Assembly (NCBI RefSeq): GCF_001440545.1
Contig: NZ_LKHP01000003.1
Coordinates: forward strand, 62,001 to 126,000
Reading direction: 5' to 3'
Source of the DNA: Caloramator mitchellensis
GTDB lineage: Bacteria; Bacillota; Clostridia; Clostridiales; Caloramatoraceae
DNA: 64,000 bases
Each line of letters starts with the position of its first letter. Within the stretch, counting starts at the first letter, position 1. Of the stretch, positions 1 to 9,179 are shown piece by piece. The translations under genes and the position numbers were made by a program. Under the pieces are notes generated by a model that did not search any database, was not told the origin of the DNA, and saw only the letters and a list, made by a program, of their open reading frames with translations.

Positions 1-786
1 TGGTTTGGTGAAAACTATTTTGACAAAAAACTAATATTTATCAGATTTATAATATTATTCGCTGCATCACTTTCAATTGCTTTGATAACTATACTGCTAC
101 TAAAACATAACAATTTAAAGTTAAAGAGGCTTGTTGAAGAAAAAACAGAAGAATTGACGAGATTAAATGAAAAACTTAAAAGTTCCAACGATAATTTGAT
201 GTTTAATAACGATGAGCTCTTAAGAAACAATTCTGACCTTACAAATTTAAACAACAGGCTGCTTGAAGAAATAGAGCAGAGGAAAAGGGCTGAGGAAAAA
301 GTTAAATATTACGGAACGCATGATTATTTAACGGGTTTTTATAATAGAAAATTTTTGCTTGATAAGATAGAAGAGCTGATTAATGAAGATAGAAAATTTG
401 CGCTACTATATCTTGATTTTGACAAGTTTAAACATATAAACGACAGCTTTGGTCATGAAGCCGGGGATATTATTCTAATTGAAACTACTAAAAGAATCAG
501 AAATATTTTACAAAAAGACGACGTCCCTGCCAGAATAGGTGGAGATGAATTTATAATAATTTTAACTGGTGATTATGAAAAGGATGAAATAATGGCACGA
601 GGGAAGGCAATGCTATCGGTATTAAACGAACCTATTGAATTCAGCGGAAAAATAATAATCCCGAGTTTAAGCATAGGAGTTAGCAGCTATCCTGAAAACG
701 GAAGCAATATTGAAGAACTTATCAAAAAGGCAGACAAACTCATGTATGAGGCAAAGGCTGACGGAGGCAATAGTATTAAAATATGA
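1..786 (+). CDS. Membrane-anchored GGDEF diguanylate cyclase (N-terminus outside window)
   Basis: The frame is open from base 1, so the gene starts upstream. The visible part begins with WFGENYFD, which resembles the end of a family-3 solute-binding sensor domain. Next come one hydrophobic membrane segment (about bases 37-105), a charged coiled-coil linker, and a complete GGDEF domain with the signature RIGGDEF near bases 531-552. The family condenses two GTP into cyclic di-GMP, here probably on the cytoplasmic side under control of an extracellular ligand. No EAL domain follows before the stop. The ligand is unknown. The domain call is firm; the sensor call rests on a few residues. Confidence 0.88.
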   Translation, partial: WFGENYFDKKLIFIRFIILFAASLSIALITILLLKHNNLKLKRLVEEKTEELTRLNEKLKSSNDNLMFNNDELLRNNSDLTNLNNRLLEEIEQRKRAEEKVKYYGTHDYLTGFYNRKFLLDKIEELINEDRKFALLYLDFDKFKHINDSFGHEAGDIILIETTKRIRNILQKDDVPARIGGDEFIIILTGDYEKDEIMARGKAMLSVLNEPIEFSGKIIIPSLSIGVSSYPENGSNIEELIKKADKLMYEAKADGGNSIKI

Positions 787-788
787 TT

Positions 789-822
789 GGGGACGGTTCT
801 CAACTTTGAGGCCGTCCTAAAT
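789..822 (+). terminator. Weak hairpin after the GGDEF gene
   Basis: Directly after the stop, GGACGG..CTCA pairs with TGAG..CGTCC around a small loop, followed by a short AT-rich tail. It would end the GGDEF transcript or sit in the lysA leader. Its 5' arm begins GGGGACGGTTC like the dispersed repeat further along, but the rest differs. Confidence 0.4.
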
Positions 823-888
823 TTATACTTGAAAAATTATAAAAAATTATGTATTATTATTCATAAAATATTTTACAAGGAGGACAAC

Positions 889-2181
889 ATGTTTGGGTAT
901 AATTCGCTTGCTATAAATGAAAAAGGAAATTTAACGATTTCAAATGTCGATGCTGTTAAGCTTGCAAAAAACTATGGAACGCCTTTGTATGTAGTTGATG
1001 AGGTTGAAATAATAAGAAGATGCAGAGAAATAAAGCAAAATCATATGGATAAATACAGCGGCAGAGCAGTTTACGCAAGCAAGGCATTCTTAAACAAGGA
1101 AATGTGCAGAATAATAAACAGGGAAGGATTAGGGCTTGATGTTGTATCTGGAGGGGAACTATACACTGCTAAATCCGTAGATTTTCCAATGGATAGAGTA
1201 ATTTTCCATGGCAATAACAAATCATTATCAGAGCTTGAAATGGCAATTGATTTTGGAGTTGGACGAATTGTTATTGACAATTTCTTCGAAATCGAAAATT
1301 TAAATAAAATATTAAATCATAAGAACAAGACTATAGATATTCAAATCAGAGTTAATCCAGGGATTGATGGGCATACACACGACTATATAAAAACAGGGCA
1401 GGTTGATTCAAAGTTTGGATTTACTCTTTATGACGGTGCGGCGCTAAATGCAGTAAAGAACGTTCTTGAGAGCCCATTCTTGAATTTAAAGGGAATACAT
1501 GCACACATAGGTTCGCAGCTTCACCAAAAGGATATTTATATTACAGAGGTTAAAGTGCTTGCTGAATTTATAAAGAATATAAAAGATGAATTTAATTATG
1601 AAATTGACGAAATAAACGTTGGAGGAGGATTTGGTATATTTTATACCGAAGATGATTCAAGAAAACTTATTAATTATTTCACTGATGATATTAATTTGAC
1701 AGTTATTAAGGAATTTAGCAGACTAAACTTAAAAAGACCAGTTGTAATAATAGAACCAGGAAGATGGATAGTTGGCGAGGCTGGGTTTACTATATACACT
1801 ATAGGAGCAATTAAGGAAATACCTAATATAAGAAAATATATAAGCATAGATGGAGGCATGGCGGACAATCCAAGACCGCCGCTTTATGGGGCTAAATACC
1901 TTGCCCTAATTGCAAATAAAATTACTCAGTTGGAGGAAGAGTTAGTAACTATTTCAGGCAAATGCTGTGAATCCGGAGATATACTCATAAAAGACATTAT
2001 GCTTCCGAAGGTTGAAAGTGGAGATATACTTGTGGTTTTAAGCACAGGTGCCTATAATTATTCCATGGCAAGCAATTATAATAGGCTTCCAAGACCAGCT
2101 GTTGTTTTGGTAAACAACGGCGAGCACCGCCTTATTGTAAGACGTGAAACCTATGAGGATATAATAAGAAATGATGTTTGA
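889..2181 (+). CDS. lysA: Diaminopimelate decarboxylase LysA
   Basis: PLP enzyme that converts meso-diaminopimelate to L-lysine, the last step of lysine synthesis. The 430-residue product has the family's alanine-racemase-like barrel with the PLP lysine in YASKAF (K65), the SGGELY and HGNNKS motifs, and the C-terminal CESGDIL and GAYNYSMASNYN motifs that form the active site across the dimer. The start is the ATG at 889, seven bases after an AAGGAGG at 877; the open frame extends further upstream without a ribosome site. It converges with the aspartokinase gene, so both ends of the lysine branch lie together. No lysine riboswitch is visible in the short leader. Confidence 0.96.
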   Translation: MFGYNSLAINEKGNLTISNVDAVKLAKNYGTPLYVVDEVEIIRRCREIKQNHMDKYSGRAVYASKAFLNKEMCRIINREGLGLDVVSGGELYTAKSVDFPMDRVIFHGNNKSLSELEMAIDFGVGRIVIDNFFEIENLNKILNHKNKTIDIQIRVNPGIDGHTHDYIKTGQVDSKFGFTLYDGAALNAVKNVLESPFLNLKGIHAHIGSQLHQKDIYITEVKVLAEFIKNIKDEFNYEIDEINVGGGFGIFYTEDDSRKLINYFTDDINLTVIKEFSRLNLKRPVVIIEPGRWIVGEAGFTIYTIGAIKEIPNIRKYISIDGGMADNPRPPLYGAKYLALIANKITQLEEELVTISGKCCESGDILIKDIMLPKVESGDILVVLSTGAYNYSMASNYNRLPRPAVVLVNNGEHRLIVRRETYEDIIRNDV

Positions 2182-2186
2182 AGTTA

Positions 2187-2218
2187 AAGGGAGTTTGGAC
2201 TATAGTCCAAACTCCCTT
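2187..2218. terminator. Bidirectional terminator between lysA and lysC
   Basis: A perfect 32-bp palindrome (arm AAGGGAGTTTGGACTA) starts six bases after the lysA stop. The lysC stop codon (2200-2202) lies inside it, so one stem serves both convergent genes. Confidence 0.8.
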
Positions 2219-3393
2219 GCAACCAAATTGACAGCTTTTAATTTATCTTCCTGTTTAATTGCACATGTTATTCTTATCTCAGAAGTTGTAATCATCTTAA
2301 CCTCAATGTCGTTTTGCTTGAAAATCTTAAAAATCTTTGAGGCAACTCCTGAAGTGGTTTTCATTCCAATCCCTACAACAGAAAATTTAGTGATGTCTTC
2401 ATCGATTATTATATCTTCCTTTGTATAAAAGGGCTTTATAACGCTCAAACATTCTCTTAAATCATCCTTTGGTATGGTAAACGATATGTTAACTAAATCA
2501 TTGATTGGGGCAGTTTGGCTAATCATATCTACGTTTATTTTTTTGCTGGCAACCGCCTCAAATATGTCTGATAAAAGGTTTGTATCAAATTCTATATTTC
2601 TTAAAGTTATCGCAACATCGCTGTCAGATACTGCAATACCTGTAATTGGCTTGTTTTCCACTTCTTCAACCCCCTTAATATATGTTCCTTTAATATCGCT
2701 GCAGCTAAGTCCAACATAAATTGGAATTCCATATTTTTGTGCAAGTTCAACCGACCTTGAATGCATTACCTGTGCACCAAGGCTTGAAAGTTCAAGCATT
2801 TCTTCATAACTAATCTCATCAATCTTTTTAGCTTCCTTATAAAGCCTTGGGTCCACGCTGTATATCCCATCAACATCTGTATAAATTTCACATATTCCAT
2901 TTAACTTAACAGCGATAGCTACTGCGGAGGTGTCTGAACCACCTCTTCCAAGTGTTGTGATATCACCCTCCATCGAAATTCCCTGAAATCCAGCTACCAC
3001 AACAATTTTGCCTTCGCTTAATCTCGATAAAATGGCTTCTTCATTAATATCTTCAATTAGTGATTTACCATGAGTTCCATCGGTTAACAATTCTATTTGA
3101 AACGCATTCATGGAAATTGCATCATATCCCTCTGATTTTATTGCCATGGCAAGCAGAGAGCTTGAAACCATTTCTCCCGTTGCCAAAAGAGCGTCAAGTT
3201 CCCTTTTATCGGGATGGTCAGTTATCTTCTTTGCAAGGTCAATAAGTTCATCAGTAGTATCGCCCATAGCTGAAATTACTACGACGACGTCATTACCTTG
3301 TTTCTTCTTATCTATAACGCTTTGTGCAACTTTTTTTATCCTTTCAGGAGTAGCAACAGAGCTTCCACCATATTTTTGAACAACGATTGACAT
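2200..3393 (-). CDS. lysC: Aspartate kinase LysC (monofunctional, two ACT domains)
   Basis: Phosphorylates L-aspartate, the first step toward lysine, diaminopimelate, threonine and methionine. The 397-residue protein opens with IVVQKYGGSSVA, the conserved kinase motif, contains the TLGRGGSDTSAVA nucleotide motif and the TDVDGIYSVDPR segment, and ends with a tandem ACT regulatory region from about residue 260. Length fits the single-function enzyme with no homoserine dehydrogenase domain. The ATG is preceded by GGGGTGA. Which amino acid inhibits it cannot be told from sequence alone; pairing with lysA suggests lysine. Confidence 0.95.
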   Translation of the reverse strand: MSIVVQKYGGSSVATPERIKKVAQSVIDKKKQGNDVVVVISAMGDTTDELIDLAKKITDHPDKRELDALLATGEMVSSSLLAMAIKSEGYDAISMNAFQIELLTDGTHGKSLIEDINEEAILSRLSEGKIVVVAGFQGISMEGDITTLGRGGSDTSAVAIAVKLNGICEIYTDVDGIYSVDPRLYKEAKKIDEISYEEMLELSSLGAQVMHSRSVELAQKYGIPIYVGLSCSDIKGTYIKGVEEVENKPITGIAVSDSDVAITLRNIEFDTNLLSDIFEAVASKKINVDMISQTAPINDLVNISFTIPKDDLRECLSVIKPFYTKEDIIIDEDITKFSVVGIGMKTTSGVASKIFKIFKQNDIEVKMITTSEIRITCAIKQEDKLKAVNLVAREFGL

Positions 3394-3474
3394 TACTTCA
3401 CCCCCAGAAGCAGTATATTAAGAGGAATTTTATCATAAATAATTATACATTGCAATAGATTATTATGCATTGTT

Positions 3475-4551
3475 TTATCTATATTTTTTGTATAATTTAG
3501 CATAGAAAAAAATAAATAAAGGAAAAACAACCTGAAAAGGAAATGCATAATAAGGCCATATATTACCTGCCCAATCAAAAAGCTGCATTATATTATTGTA
3601 TGAAATGATTGAATAATTTATCATTAATATACCTAAGGGGGTTACTAAAAATCTATAATCATCAAAACCCAGTATCTTAGAAAGTCCAATAGACGTAGCA
3701 TACAAGCAAACATTTATCTTAGCAAAAGCATAGAATGAAAAAGCAATTGCAACAAAGCTCTCTATTCTCTGGAAAAATTCACCAACTTTTATTCTGCTGA
3801 CTACACTGTAGGATGCAAAATAACTTCGAGATAGAGAATCAGCTCCCACAACCATTATATTTCTTAATGATGTTATTAGTAATATTAATCCAGTGATAAT
3901 TATAGAATAGGAGAAGACTTTGTAATATTTTTTTTCGTTAGTGTAAGGCAAAAGAAAAATGAAAACTACTGTTTCAGCAAAAGGAAAGGAGAGCAAACTA
4001 AAAGAACCCTTTAAAACAGGACCTATGCCATTATACAGAAAAGGGCGAAGGTTACTAGTATCCATTTTAGGAATTAAAAAAGGAACGGTAATAAATAAGA
4101 CGGATATAAGAAAAACAAATAAAAATTCGCAGGCTCTACCTATTGTTTCAATTCCTTTCTTTACGGAGAAGATTGCTAAAACTGCTGCAAATGTAATAAC
4201 TATTGAGTTTGGAGTTTCTGGAAGACCGACTGTCTTAACAAATTCTCCAAAATCTCTTAAAACCAGTGAACCTAAGTGAAATGAAAACCAAACAAATAAA
4301 ACAGATATAAAATTTCCAAAAAACTTTCCGAATATCTGTTTTAGAATGTTGACAAAATCAATTCCTGGGAATAGCATGAGTATTTGAGAGTAAAAATATG
4401 TTAATACTAAGGACAAAAATATTGCTATTAAAAGAGCCAGCCAAATATCGTTTTTTGCCTCTCCACCTACACCAACTATTACAGAGCTTCCTATTATGAA
4501 CATAGACATAATATTTATTGCTTGCCTTATTGATATTGTTTCTTTATTCAT
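3475..4551 (-). CDS. Spore germinant-receptor permease subunit (GerAB/GerKB family)
   Basis: Membrane protein of about 358 residues with around ten hydrophobic segments, typical of the amino-acid-permease-like B subunit of spore germinant receptors, which sits in the spore inner membrane and is thought to bind the germinant. The ATG at 4551 (MNKETIS) is preceded by GAGGATGG; a TTG further upstream (4569) has no better site. It is the last gene of the minus-strand operon GerA-type, GerC-type, small protein, GerB-type. The germinant is not predictable. Confidence 0.92.
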   Translation of the reverse strand: MNKETISIRQAINIMSMFIIGSSVIVGVGGEAKNDIWLALLIAIFLSLVLTYFYSQILMLFPGIDFVNILKQIFGKFFGNFISVLFVWFSFHLGSLVLRDFGEFVKTVGLPETPNSIVITFAAVLAIFSVKKGIETIGRACEFLFVFLISVLFITVPFLIPKMDTSNLRPFLYNGIGPVLKGSFSLLSFPFAETVVFIFLLPYTNEKKYYKVFSYSIIITGLILLITSLRNIMVVGADSLSRSYFASYSVVSRIKVGEFFQRIESFVAIAFSFYAFAKINVCLYATSIGLSKILGFDDYRFLVTPLGILMINYSIISYNNIMQLFDWAGNIWPYYAFPFQVVFPLFIFFYAKLYKKYR

Positions 4552-4561
4552 AAAACCATCC

Positions 4562-4765
4562 TCAATCAAAAAATAATTTCTTTATAAATAAATCTAGGCT
4601 AATAATTCTAATACCAAGGGATATCAAAATGCTGAGAACAAATGCTGTCAAAAACAATGTCGAATAAACAAAAAATTTTTTAATATCCTTTTTATGGAAT
4701 AAAACAAAGAAATCAAATAGAAAAAAAGAAATGTAAGCTATTATTGTGGCTAAAACCTTGGCCAT
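4562..4765 (-). CDS. Small two-helix membrane protein in the ger operon
   Basis: A 67-residue protein with two hydrophobic helices (about residues 3-22 and 33-56) separated by a KKDIKK loop. It starts one base after the stop of the GerC-type gene and ends just before the GerB-type start, so it is translated as part of the operon. Its size and position recall the small GerD/GerX-like accessory proteins in some clostridial germination operons, but no specific family is recognised. The tight spacing argues that it is real. Confidence 0.7.
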   Translation of the reverse strand: MAKVLATIIAYISFFLFDFFVLFHKKDIKKFFVYSTLFLTAFVLSILISLGIRIISLDLFIKKLFFD

Positions 4766-4766
4766 T

Positions 4767-5912
4767 TTATTTTCCCACCTTAATTATATCATTGGTTGTT
4801 GCACTGCCAAATATATTAAGATTAACGGATACATCTATACTAGAACTCATAAAAATATCTACCCATTCGTTTTTACTTTCCTTCCAAAATTTTGGATATT
4901 TAATTTTAGTATTTTTGCTAAAGCCAAATACATCCAGTGCATATATATCCCTTATTTTATAAAAAGTTGCCTGGATATCTTTTTCTATATATTCTTCTGC
5001 AAATTCCTTTAATTTTTCAAGATTTTTCTCTTCTATAAAATTAATTTCACCTGAAATTTCAGCAAGAGAAACATCTATTGAAACAACAACGTAAAAGGTT
5101 ATTTTACCATCATTGATTTTTGGATTAACTTTTGTTTTGGAATTATATATTTCAAATGAAACGTTGCTGTTTGTTCCTAAAACATTCCTTATTGGGATTA
5201 TTCCACCATATAATTTATTGTTTAAAAAAAGTAAATTTTTAGTATCTCTTTCATCAAGGAAACCAATAAGCTTTGCTTTTTTTAAAAGAGCACATCCAGA
5301 TAATTTTACAACTTCTTTTCCAAAATCCTCTACGATGTAAGCGACGGGCAAAATCGCAGCAGATGCATCTGACTGTATTTGATTTATCAAATCCCATAGT
5401 TCTATATTAGGATATTTAGAAACACTTCTTGAGTTTTCAAGAATTTCATCAATATGAAATGAAACTATCTTTTCTGATTCTGTTTTTGCTTTAAATATAT
5501 CGCCTGCTTTTTTACCCTTAACAAGGACTATCTTCATATCTGAGCGAACTTCAGCGTCCCTTTCAATGAAATCTAAAACATCTATAATACCTCTTTTTGC
5601 AATCTTTTCACTTATGTAAACAGTTTTTGAGTGTGCCCAGTAAATTTTTTTTCCTGATTTTGCAATTATGTTTCTTACTGCATCAAATATTGTTTCACCT
5701 TCAGAAGTAAAATATTCAGGCATTTGCTGGATTCCATTTTCAGCAGTTTTTAATGTAACAATTTCAACTGTCAAAGAATAAACATTTTTATCTTCATCAT
5801 AATCAAATGATATTCCGGCGGCAGGCGCAATCTTATCTATTTCTCTGTAGTTCCAGCAAGAGGAATATAATAACACAATTAATGTCAAAATAATAATTTT
5901 AACTAACTTCAC
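4767..5912 (-). CDS. Germinant-receptor lipoprotein subunit (Ger(x)C family)
   Basis: A 381-residue lipoprotein. The N-terminus has a hydrophobic signal ending in LLYSSC with the lipobox Cys at position 19, followed by WNYREIDK, the hallmark of the Ger(x)C family. The family forms the peripheral C subunit of the nutrient receptor on the outer face of the spore inner membrane. It uses a GTG start preceded by AAAGGA and overlaps the end of the GerA-type gene by 14 bases, indicating coupled translation. Confidence 0.92.
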   Translation of the reverse strand: MKLVKIIILTLIVLLYSSCWNYREIDKIAPAAGISFDYDEDKNVYSLTVEIVTLKTAENGIQQMPEYFTSEGETIFDAVRNIIAKSGKKIYWAHSKTVYISEKIAKRGIIDVLDFIERDAEVRSDMKIVLVKGKKAGDIFKAKTESEKIVSFHIDEILENSRSVSKYPNIELWDLINQIQSDASAAILPVAYIVEDFGKEVVKLSGCALLKKAKLIGFLDERDTKNLLFLNNKLYGGIIPIRNVLGTNSNVSFEIYNSKTKVNPKINDGKITFYVVVSIDVSLAEISGEINFIEEKNLEKLKEFAEEYIEKDIQATFYKIRDIYALDVFGFSKNTKIKYPKFWKESKNEWVDIFMSSSIDVSVNLNIFGSATTNDIIKVGK

Positions 5913-7425
5913 CGTTATCCTTTCCCTTCATAGGATTTATAGAAGTATTTCTAACTTTATTTTTAGCACCTATTAAAATTGGCCTCAACTTCATTGCCCA
6001 CCATGGAACTCTTATGGCAGTATCTTTAATATTCTGAAAATCTATTGAAACAGCATGTAGTGTGTAGGGAACCCCAAAACTTTTCATTGAAAATAATTGA
6101 ATAAACATAGTAAACAAACCAAACATTGTTCCGTAAAAACCTAAAAATGCTGTAAAAAAAAGTATTATAAATCTATATGCTATTATAGAAGTTGTTAATT
6201 GAGGTATTAAAAATTCAGTTATTCCTGTTAAAGCAGTTATAATAACCATTGGAGCGCTAATAAATCTTGCACTTACAGCAGCCTCACCAATAACAAGAAC
6301 TCCAACTATGCTGACAGCCTGACCCACTGGTTTTGGGAGCCTAGTTCCAGCTTCTCTTAATATTTCGAAAACAAATATCATGCCAAATGCTTCTATAACA
6401 GTTGGAAATGGAACCCCTTCTCTTGCAGCAGCAATGCTAAGAAGCAAGGGTGTTGGGAGCAATTCCTGGTGATAATTAGAAAGAGCAATAAATAAAGAAG
6501 GTATGGTGGTGGAAAGAAAAAAACCTAATATTCGTATAAGCCTGTTAAATGAAGCAAATAACCAGCTTGAATAATAATCTTCATTTGATTGGAATGCTTC
6601 AATTAATAGGTATGGTAAAGTTAAAGCAAAGGGAGAGCCGTCTACAATTATTGCAATACGGCCTTCTAATATTTTGCTGCAGACAACATCCGGTCTTTCA
6701 GTATAGCCTATAGTTTGAAATGTGCTGAATGGATGGTCACATATAAGCTCTGAGATATATCCTGAATCCAAAATAGAGTCTATTTCGATAGCATCAAGTC
6801 TTTTTAAAACTTCTTGCAGAATACCTTCAGAAGAAATGCTGGAAATATAAGCAATACATATGTTTGTTTTGGTGTATTTACCCACTTCTTTAAATATGAA
6901 TTTTAAGTCAGGGTGTGGAATTCTCCTTCTTATCAACGAAAGATTGGTAATAATAGATTCATTAAAACCCTCTCTTGGACCCCTTACTATAGTTTCAGAT
7001 GCAGGTTCATCTATTGAACGCGTTGAAAATCCCCTGGCATCGATTAAAATTGATTTTCCTTCACCATCAATAAAAAGAGAAGATTTGCCATTAAGGATGG
7101 AGTTTATTACATATTCAAAATCTGAGCTTAATTCTATTGATAAAGATGATAGAATAGTTTTGGTTAATTGCTCAGCTAAATCGTTATCATTTGTTATAAA
7201 ATCGCTATACAATATTTTGCTGATTACATCGCTTGTTATAGAGTCTTCCTTAACCAATCCATTTATATAAACTATACAAAACTTAGTATTATTCTTCTGT
7301 AAAAACCTGCAAACTAATGTTTTATCTTCTTTAAATATTTCTCTTATTTTATCTATATTTTCGTTTAATGAATTAGAAATTCTTGATTTATTGTTCTTAT
7401 TACTATTAAACTTATTCCACAGCAT
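5899..7425 (-). CDS. Germinant-receptor subunit A (GerAA/GerKA family)
   Basis: First gene of the receptor operon, 508 residues. A hydrophilic N-terminal half of about 270 residues is followed by several membrane helices, as usual for this family. Recognisable stretches include RGPREGFNE, IRRRIPHPDLK and ERPDVVCSKILEGRIA. The A subunit works with B and C as one receptor. The ATG has GAGGGAG upstream. The leader between this gene and pdxS carries divergent promoters. No sigma-G site was identified by eye. Confidence 0.94.
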   Translation of the reverse strand: MLWNKFNSNKNNKSRISNSLNENIDKIREIFKEDKTLVCRFLQKNNTKFCIVYINGLVKEDSITSDVISKILYSDFITNDNDLAEQLTKTILSSLSIELSSDFEYVINSILNGKSSLFIDGEGKSILIDARGFSTRSIDEPASETIVRGPREGFNESIITNLSLIRRRIPHPDLKFIFKEVGKYTKTNICIAYISSISSEGILQEVLKRLDAIEIDSILDSGYISELICDHPFSTFQTIGYTERPDVVCSKILEGRIAIIVDGSPFALTLPYLLIEAFQSNEDYYSSWLFASFNRLIRILGFFLSTTIPSLFIALSNYHQELLPTPLLLSIAAAREGVPFPTVIEAFGMIFVFEILREAGTRLPKPVGQAVSIVGVLVIGEAAVSARFISAPMVIITALTGITEFLIPQLTTSIIAYRFIILFFTAFLGFYGTMFGLFTMFIQLFSMKSFGVPYTLHAVSIDFQNIKDTAIRVPWWAMKLRPILIGAKNKVRNTSINPMKGKDNGEVS

Positions 7426-7526
7426 ATTTAAACTCCCTCAACATTTTTAATATTATTTTTACTAAAAAAATACATTTTATTCAAAATGTTCAAAAAAAAT
7501 TACAATTAAATTGTAACGCAACAATA

Positions 7527-7554
7527 TTGACATAATAAAATTTAATGTTAGAAT
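7527..7554 (+). promoter_or_regulatory. Sigma-A type promoter of pdxST
   Basis: TTGACA (7527-7532) and TAGAAT (7549-7554) are separated by 16 bases and lie 53 bases before the pdxS start. This is the clearest housekeeping promoter in the window. Confidence 0.65.
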
Positions 7555-7570
7555 AATTTTGAATTTAGAA

Positions 7571-7590
7571 GATACATAATGTATCGATAC
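7571..7590. promoter_or_regulatory. Overlapping palindromes in the pdxS leader
   Basis: GATACAT-A-ATGTATC (7571-7585) overlaps the palindrome GTATCGATAC (7581-7590), between the promoter and the AAGGAGG site. The position suits a repressor operator. It does not look like the direct-repeat sites described for PdxR. Function is inferred from position only. Confidence 0.35.
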
Positions 7591-7606
7591 AATAAGGAGG
7601 GGCAAT

Positions 7607-8476
7607 ATGGAAAGATACAAATTAAACGCAGACCTTGCTAAGATGTTAAAGGGCGGGGTGATTATGGATGTAACAAATGCTAAGGAGGCTGAAATTGCTG
7701 AAAGGGCAGGTGCATGCGCTGTTATGGCACTAGAGAGAGTTCCAGCCGATATTAGAAAACAGGGTGGGGTTGCAAGAATGTCTGACCCTAAACTTATCAA
7801 GGAAATAAAGAGAGCAGTTTCAATTCCTGTAATGGCAAAGGTGAGAATAGGACATATAGTAGAGGCACAAATACTTGAAGCTTTAGAAATAGACTATATC
7901 GATGAAAGCGAAGTTTTAACTCCAGCAGATGATAAGTATCACATCAACAAATGGGATTTTAAAGTTCCTTTTGTGTGTGGCGCAAGAAATTTAGGAGAGG
8001 CCCTAAGAAGAATAGGAGAAGGGGCTGCTATGATTAGAACAAAGGGCGAAGCCGGAACAGGAAATGTTGTTGAGGCTGTAAGGCATATTAGGCAGATAAT
8101 GGATGACATAAGAAAGGTAAAGAATGCTCCAATTGAAGAGCTTATGACAATAGCTAAAGAGTTGGAAGCCCCATATCATCTTGTAGAATATGTTTGGAGG
8201 GAAGGAAAGCTTCCGGTTGTGAATTTTGCGGCTGGGGGAATTGCAACGCCAGCGGATGCTGCCCTAATGATGCAGCTTGGAGCAGAAGGAATATTTGTTG
8301 GTTCAGGTATATTCAAATCATCCAATCCAGAAAAAAGAGCAAAGGCTATTGTTTTAGCTACAACATATTATAAAGATGCAAATGTTCTGGCAGAAATCTC
8401 AGAGGATTTAGGAGAGCCTATGTTTGGAATTGAGATAAATGAGCTTAAAAACAATCTTGCTGAAAGAGGCTGGTAA
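7607..8476 (+). CDS. pdxS: Pyridoxal 5'-phosphate synthase lyase subunit PdxS
   Basis: Makes PLP from ribose 5-phosphate, glyceraldehyde 3-phosphate and ammonia in the DXP-independent route. The 289-residue product matches the very conserved family throughout, including [10 protein letters not shown] with the imine-forming lysine at about K78, [12 protein letters not shown] with the second lysine, and the phosphate site [19 protein letters not shown]. PdxS forms a dodecamer that carries PdxT, which supplies ammonia. A strong AAGGAGG precedes the start, and pdxT begins one base after the stop. Confidence 0.97.
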   Translation: MERYKLNADLAKMLKGGVIMDVTNAKEAEIAERAGACAVMALERVPADIRKQGGVARMSDPKLIKEIKRAVSIPVMAKVRIGHIVEAQILEALEIDYIDESEVLTPADDKYHINKWDFKVPFVCGARNLGEALRRIGEGAAMIRTKGEAGTGNVVEAVRHIRQIMDDIRKVKNAPIEELMTIAKELEAPYHLVEYVWREGKLPVVNFAAGGIATPADAALMMQLGAEGIFVGSGIFKSSNPEKRAKAIVLATTYYKDANVLAEISEDLGEPMFGIEINELKNNLAERGW

Positions 8477-8477
8477 A

Positions 8478-9053
8478 ATGAATATAGGAGTTTTGTCTGT
8501 TCAAGGTGGAGTGATTGAACACATAAACCATCTTAAAGCACTGGATGTTGAGGCGATTGAAATAAAAAAGAAGGAAGAATTAGATGAAATTGATGGGATT
8601 ATTCTACCAGGAGGAGAGAGCACTACAATAGGTAAAATAATTTCTGAAAATGGAATAAAAGATAAGCTTGTAGAATTGATAAAAAATGGACTTCCCGTCT
8701 GGGGAACCTGTGCAGGGATGATTCTTCTTGCAAAGGAAATTAAGAATGACAGAAGAAGACATTTGTGTGTTATGGATATTGAAGTTGAAAGAAATGCATT
8801 TGGTAGTCAGATAAACAGTTTTATTGTAAACAGCAAACTTGAGAATATTTCAAACGAGTCTATTCCGCTAATTTTTATAAGGGCTCCATATATTAGCACA
8901 TTATTATCGGGTAATGTTGAAATAATTCACAAGATAGATGGAAAGATTGTTGCAGCAAGACAAAAGAATATGCTCGCAACAGCATTTCATCCAGAGCTTA
9001 GCGATAGTTTGGAGTTTCATAAATACTTTATAGAAAGAATGTGCAAACAATAA
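8478..9053 (+). CDS. pdxT: Pyridoxal 5'-phosphate synthase glutaminase subunit PdxT
   Basis: Class I glutaminase, 191 residues, that hydrolyses glutamine and channels ammonia to PdxS. Visible motifs are LPGGEST for substrate binding, the nucleophile in GTCAGM (C78) and the His-Glu pair in FHPELSD. The ATG at 8478 overlaps nothing but follows the pdxS TAA by one base, so translation is coupled; a longer open frame reading back into pdxS is not needed. Bacterial length is normal. Confidence 0.96.
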   Translation: MNIGVLSVQGGVIEHINHLKALDVEAIEIKKKEELDEIDGIILPGGESTTIGKIISENGIKDKLVELIKNGLPVWGTCAGMILLAKEIKNDRRRHLCVMDIEVERNAFGSQINSFIVNSKLENISNESIPLIFIRAPYISTLLSGNVEIIHKIDGKIVAARQKNMLATAFHPELSDSLEFHKYFIERMCKQ

Positions 9054-9092
9054 ATAAATTTAATAGAAATATCCGTCTAAAATTTTGAATAA

Positions 9093-9157
9093 AAATCCCA
9101 TGAATTGTTTTTTGAGGACTTCGAATGAGTTAAGTCTTAAAAATAATTCATGGGATT
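9093..9157. terminator. Long hairpin between pdxT and the kinase gene
   Basis: AAATCCCATGAATTGTTTTT pairs with AAAAATAATTCATGGGATTT, with an inner GGACTT/AAGTCTT stem. It sits between convergent genes and probably ends both. The CCCATGAAT start resembles the hairpin elements near 13.99 and 27.47 kb. Confidence 0.65.
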
Positions 9158-9179
9158 TATAATTAGACTTGATATTGGT

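Noticed and set aside
787-888. Lysine riboswitch before lysA or lysC
   Set aside because: The leaders are about 100 and 80 bases, too short, and the conserved core is absent.
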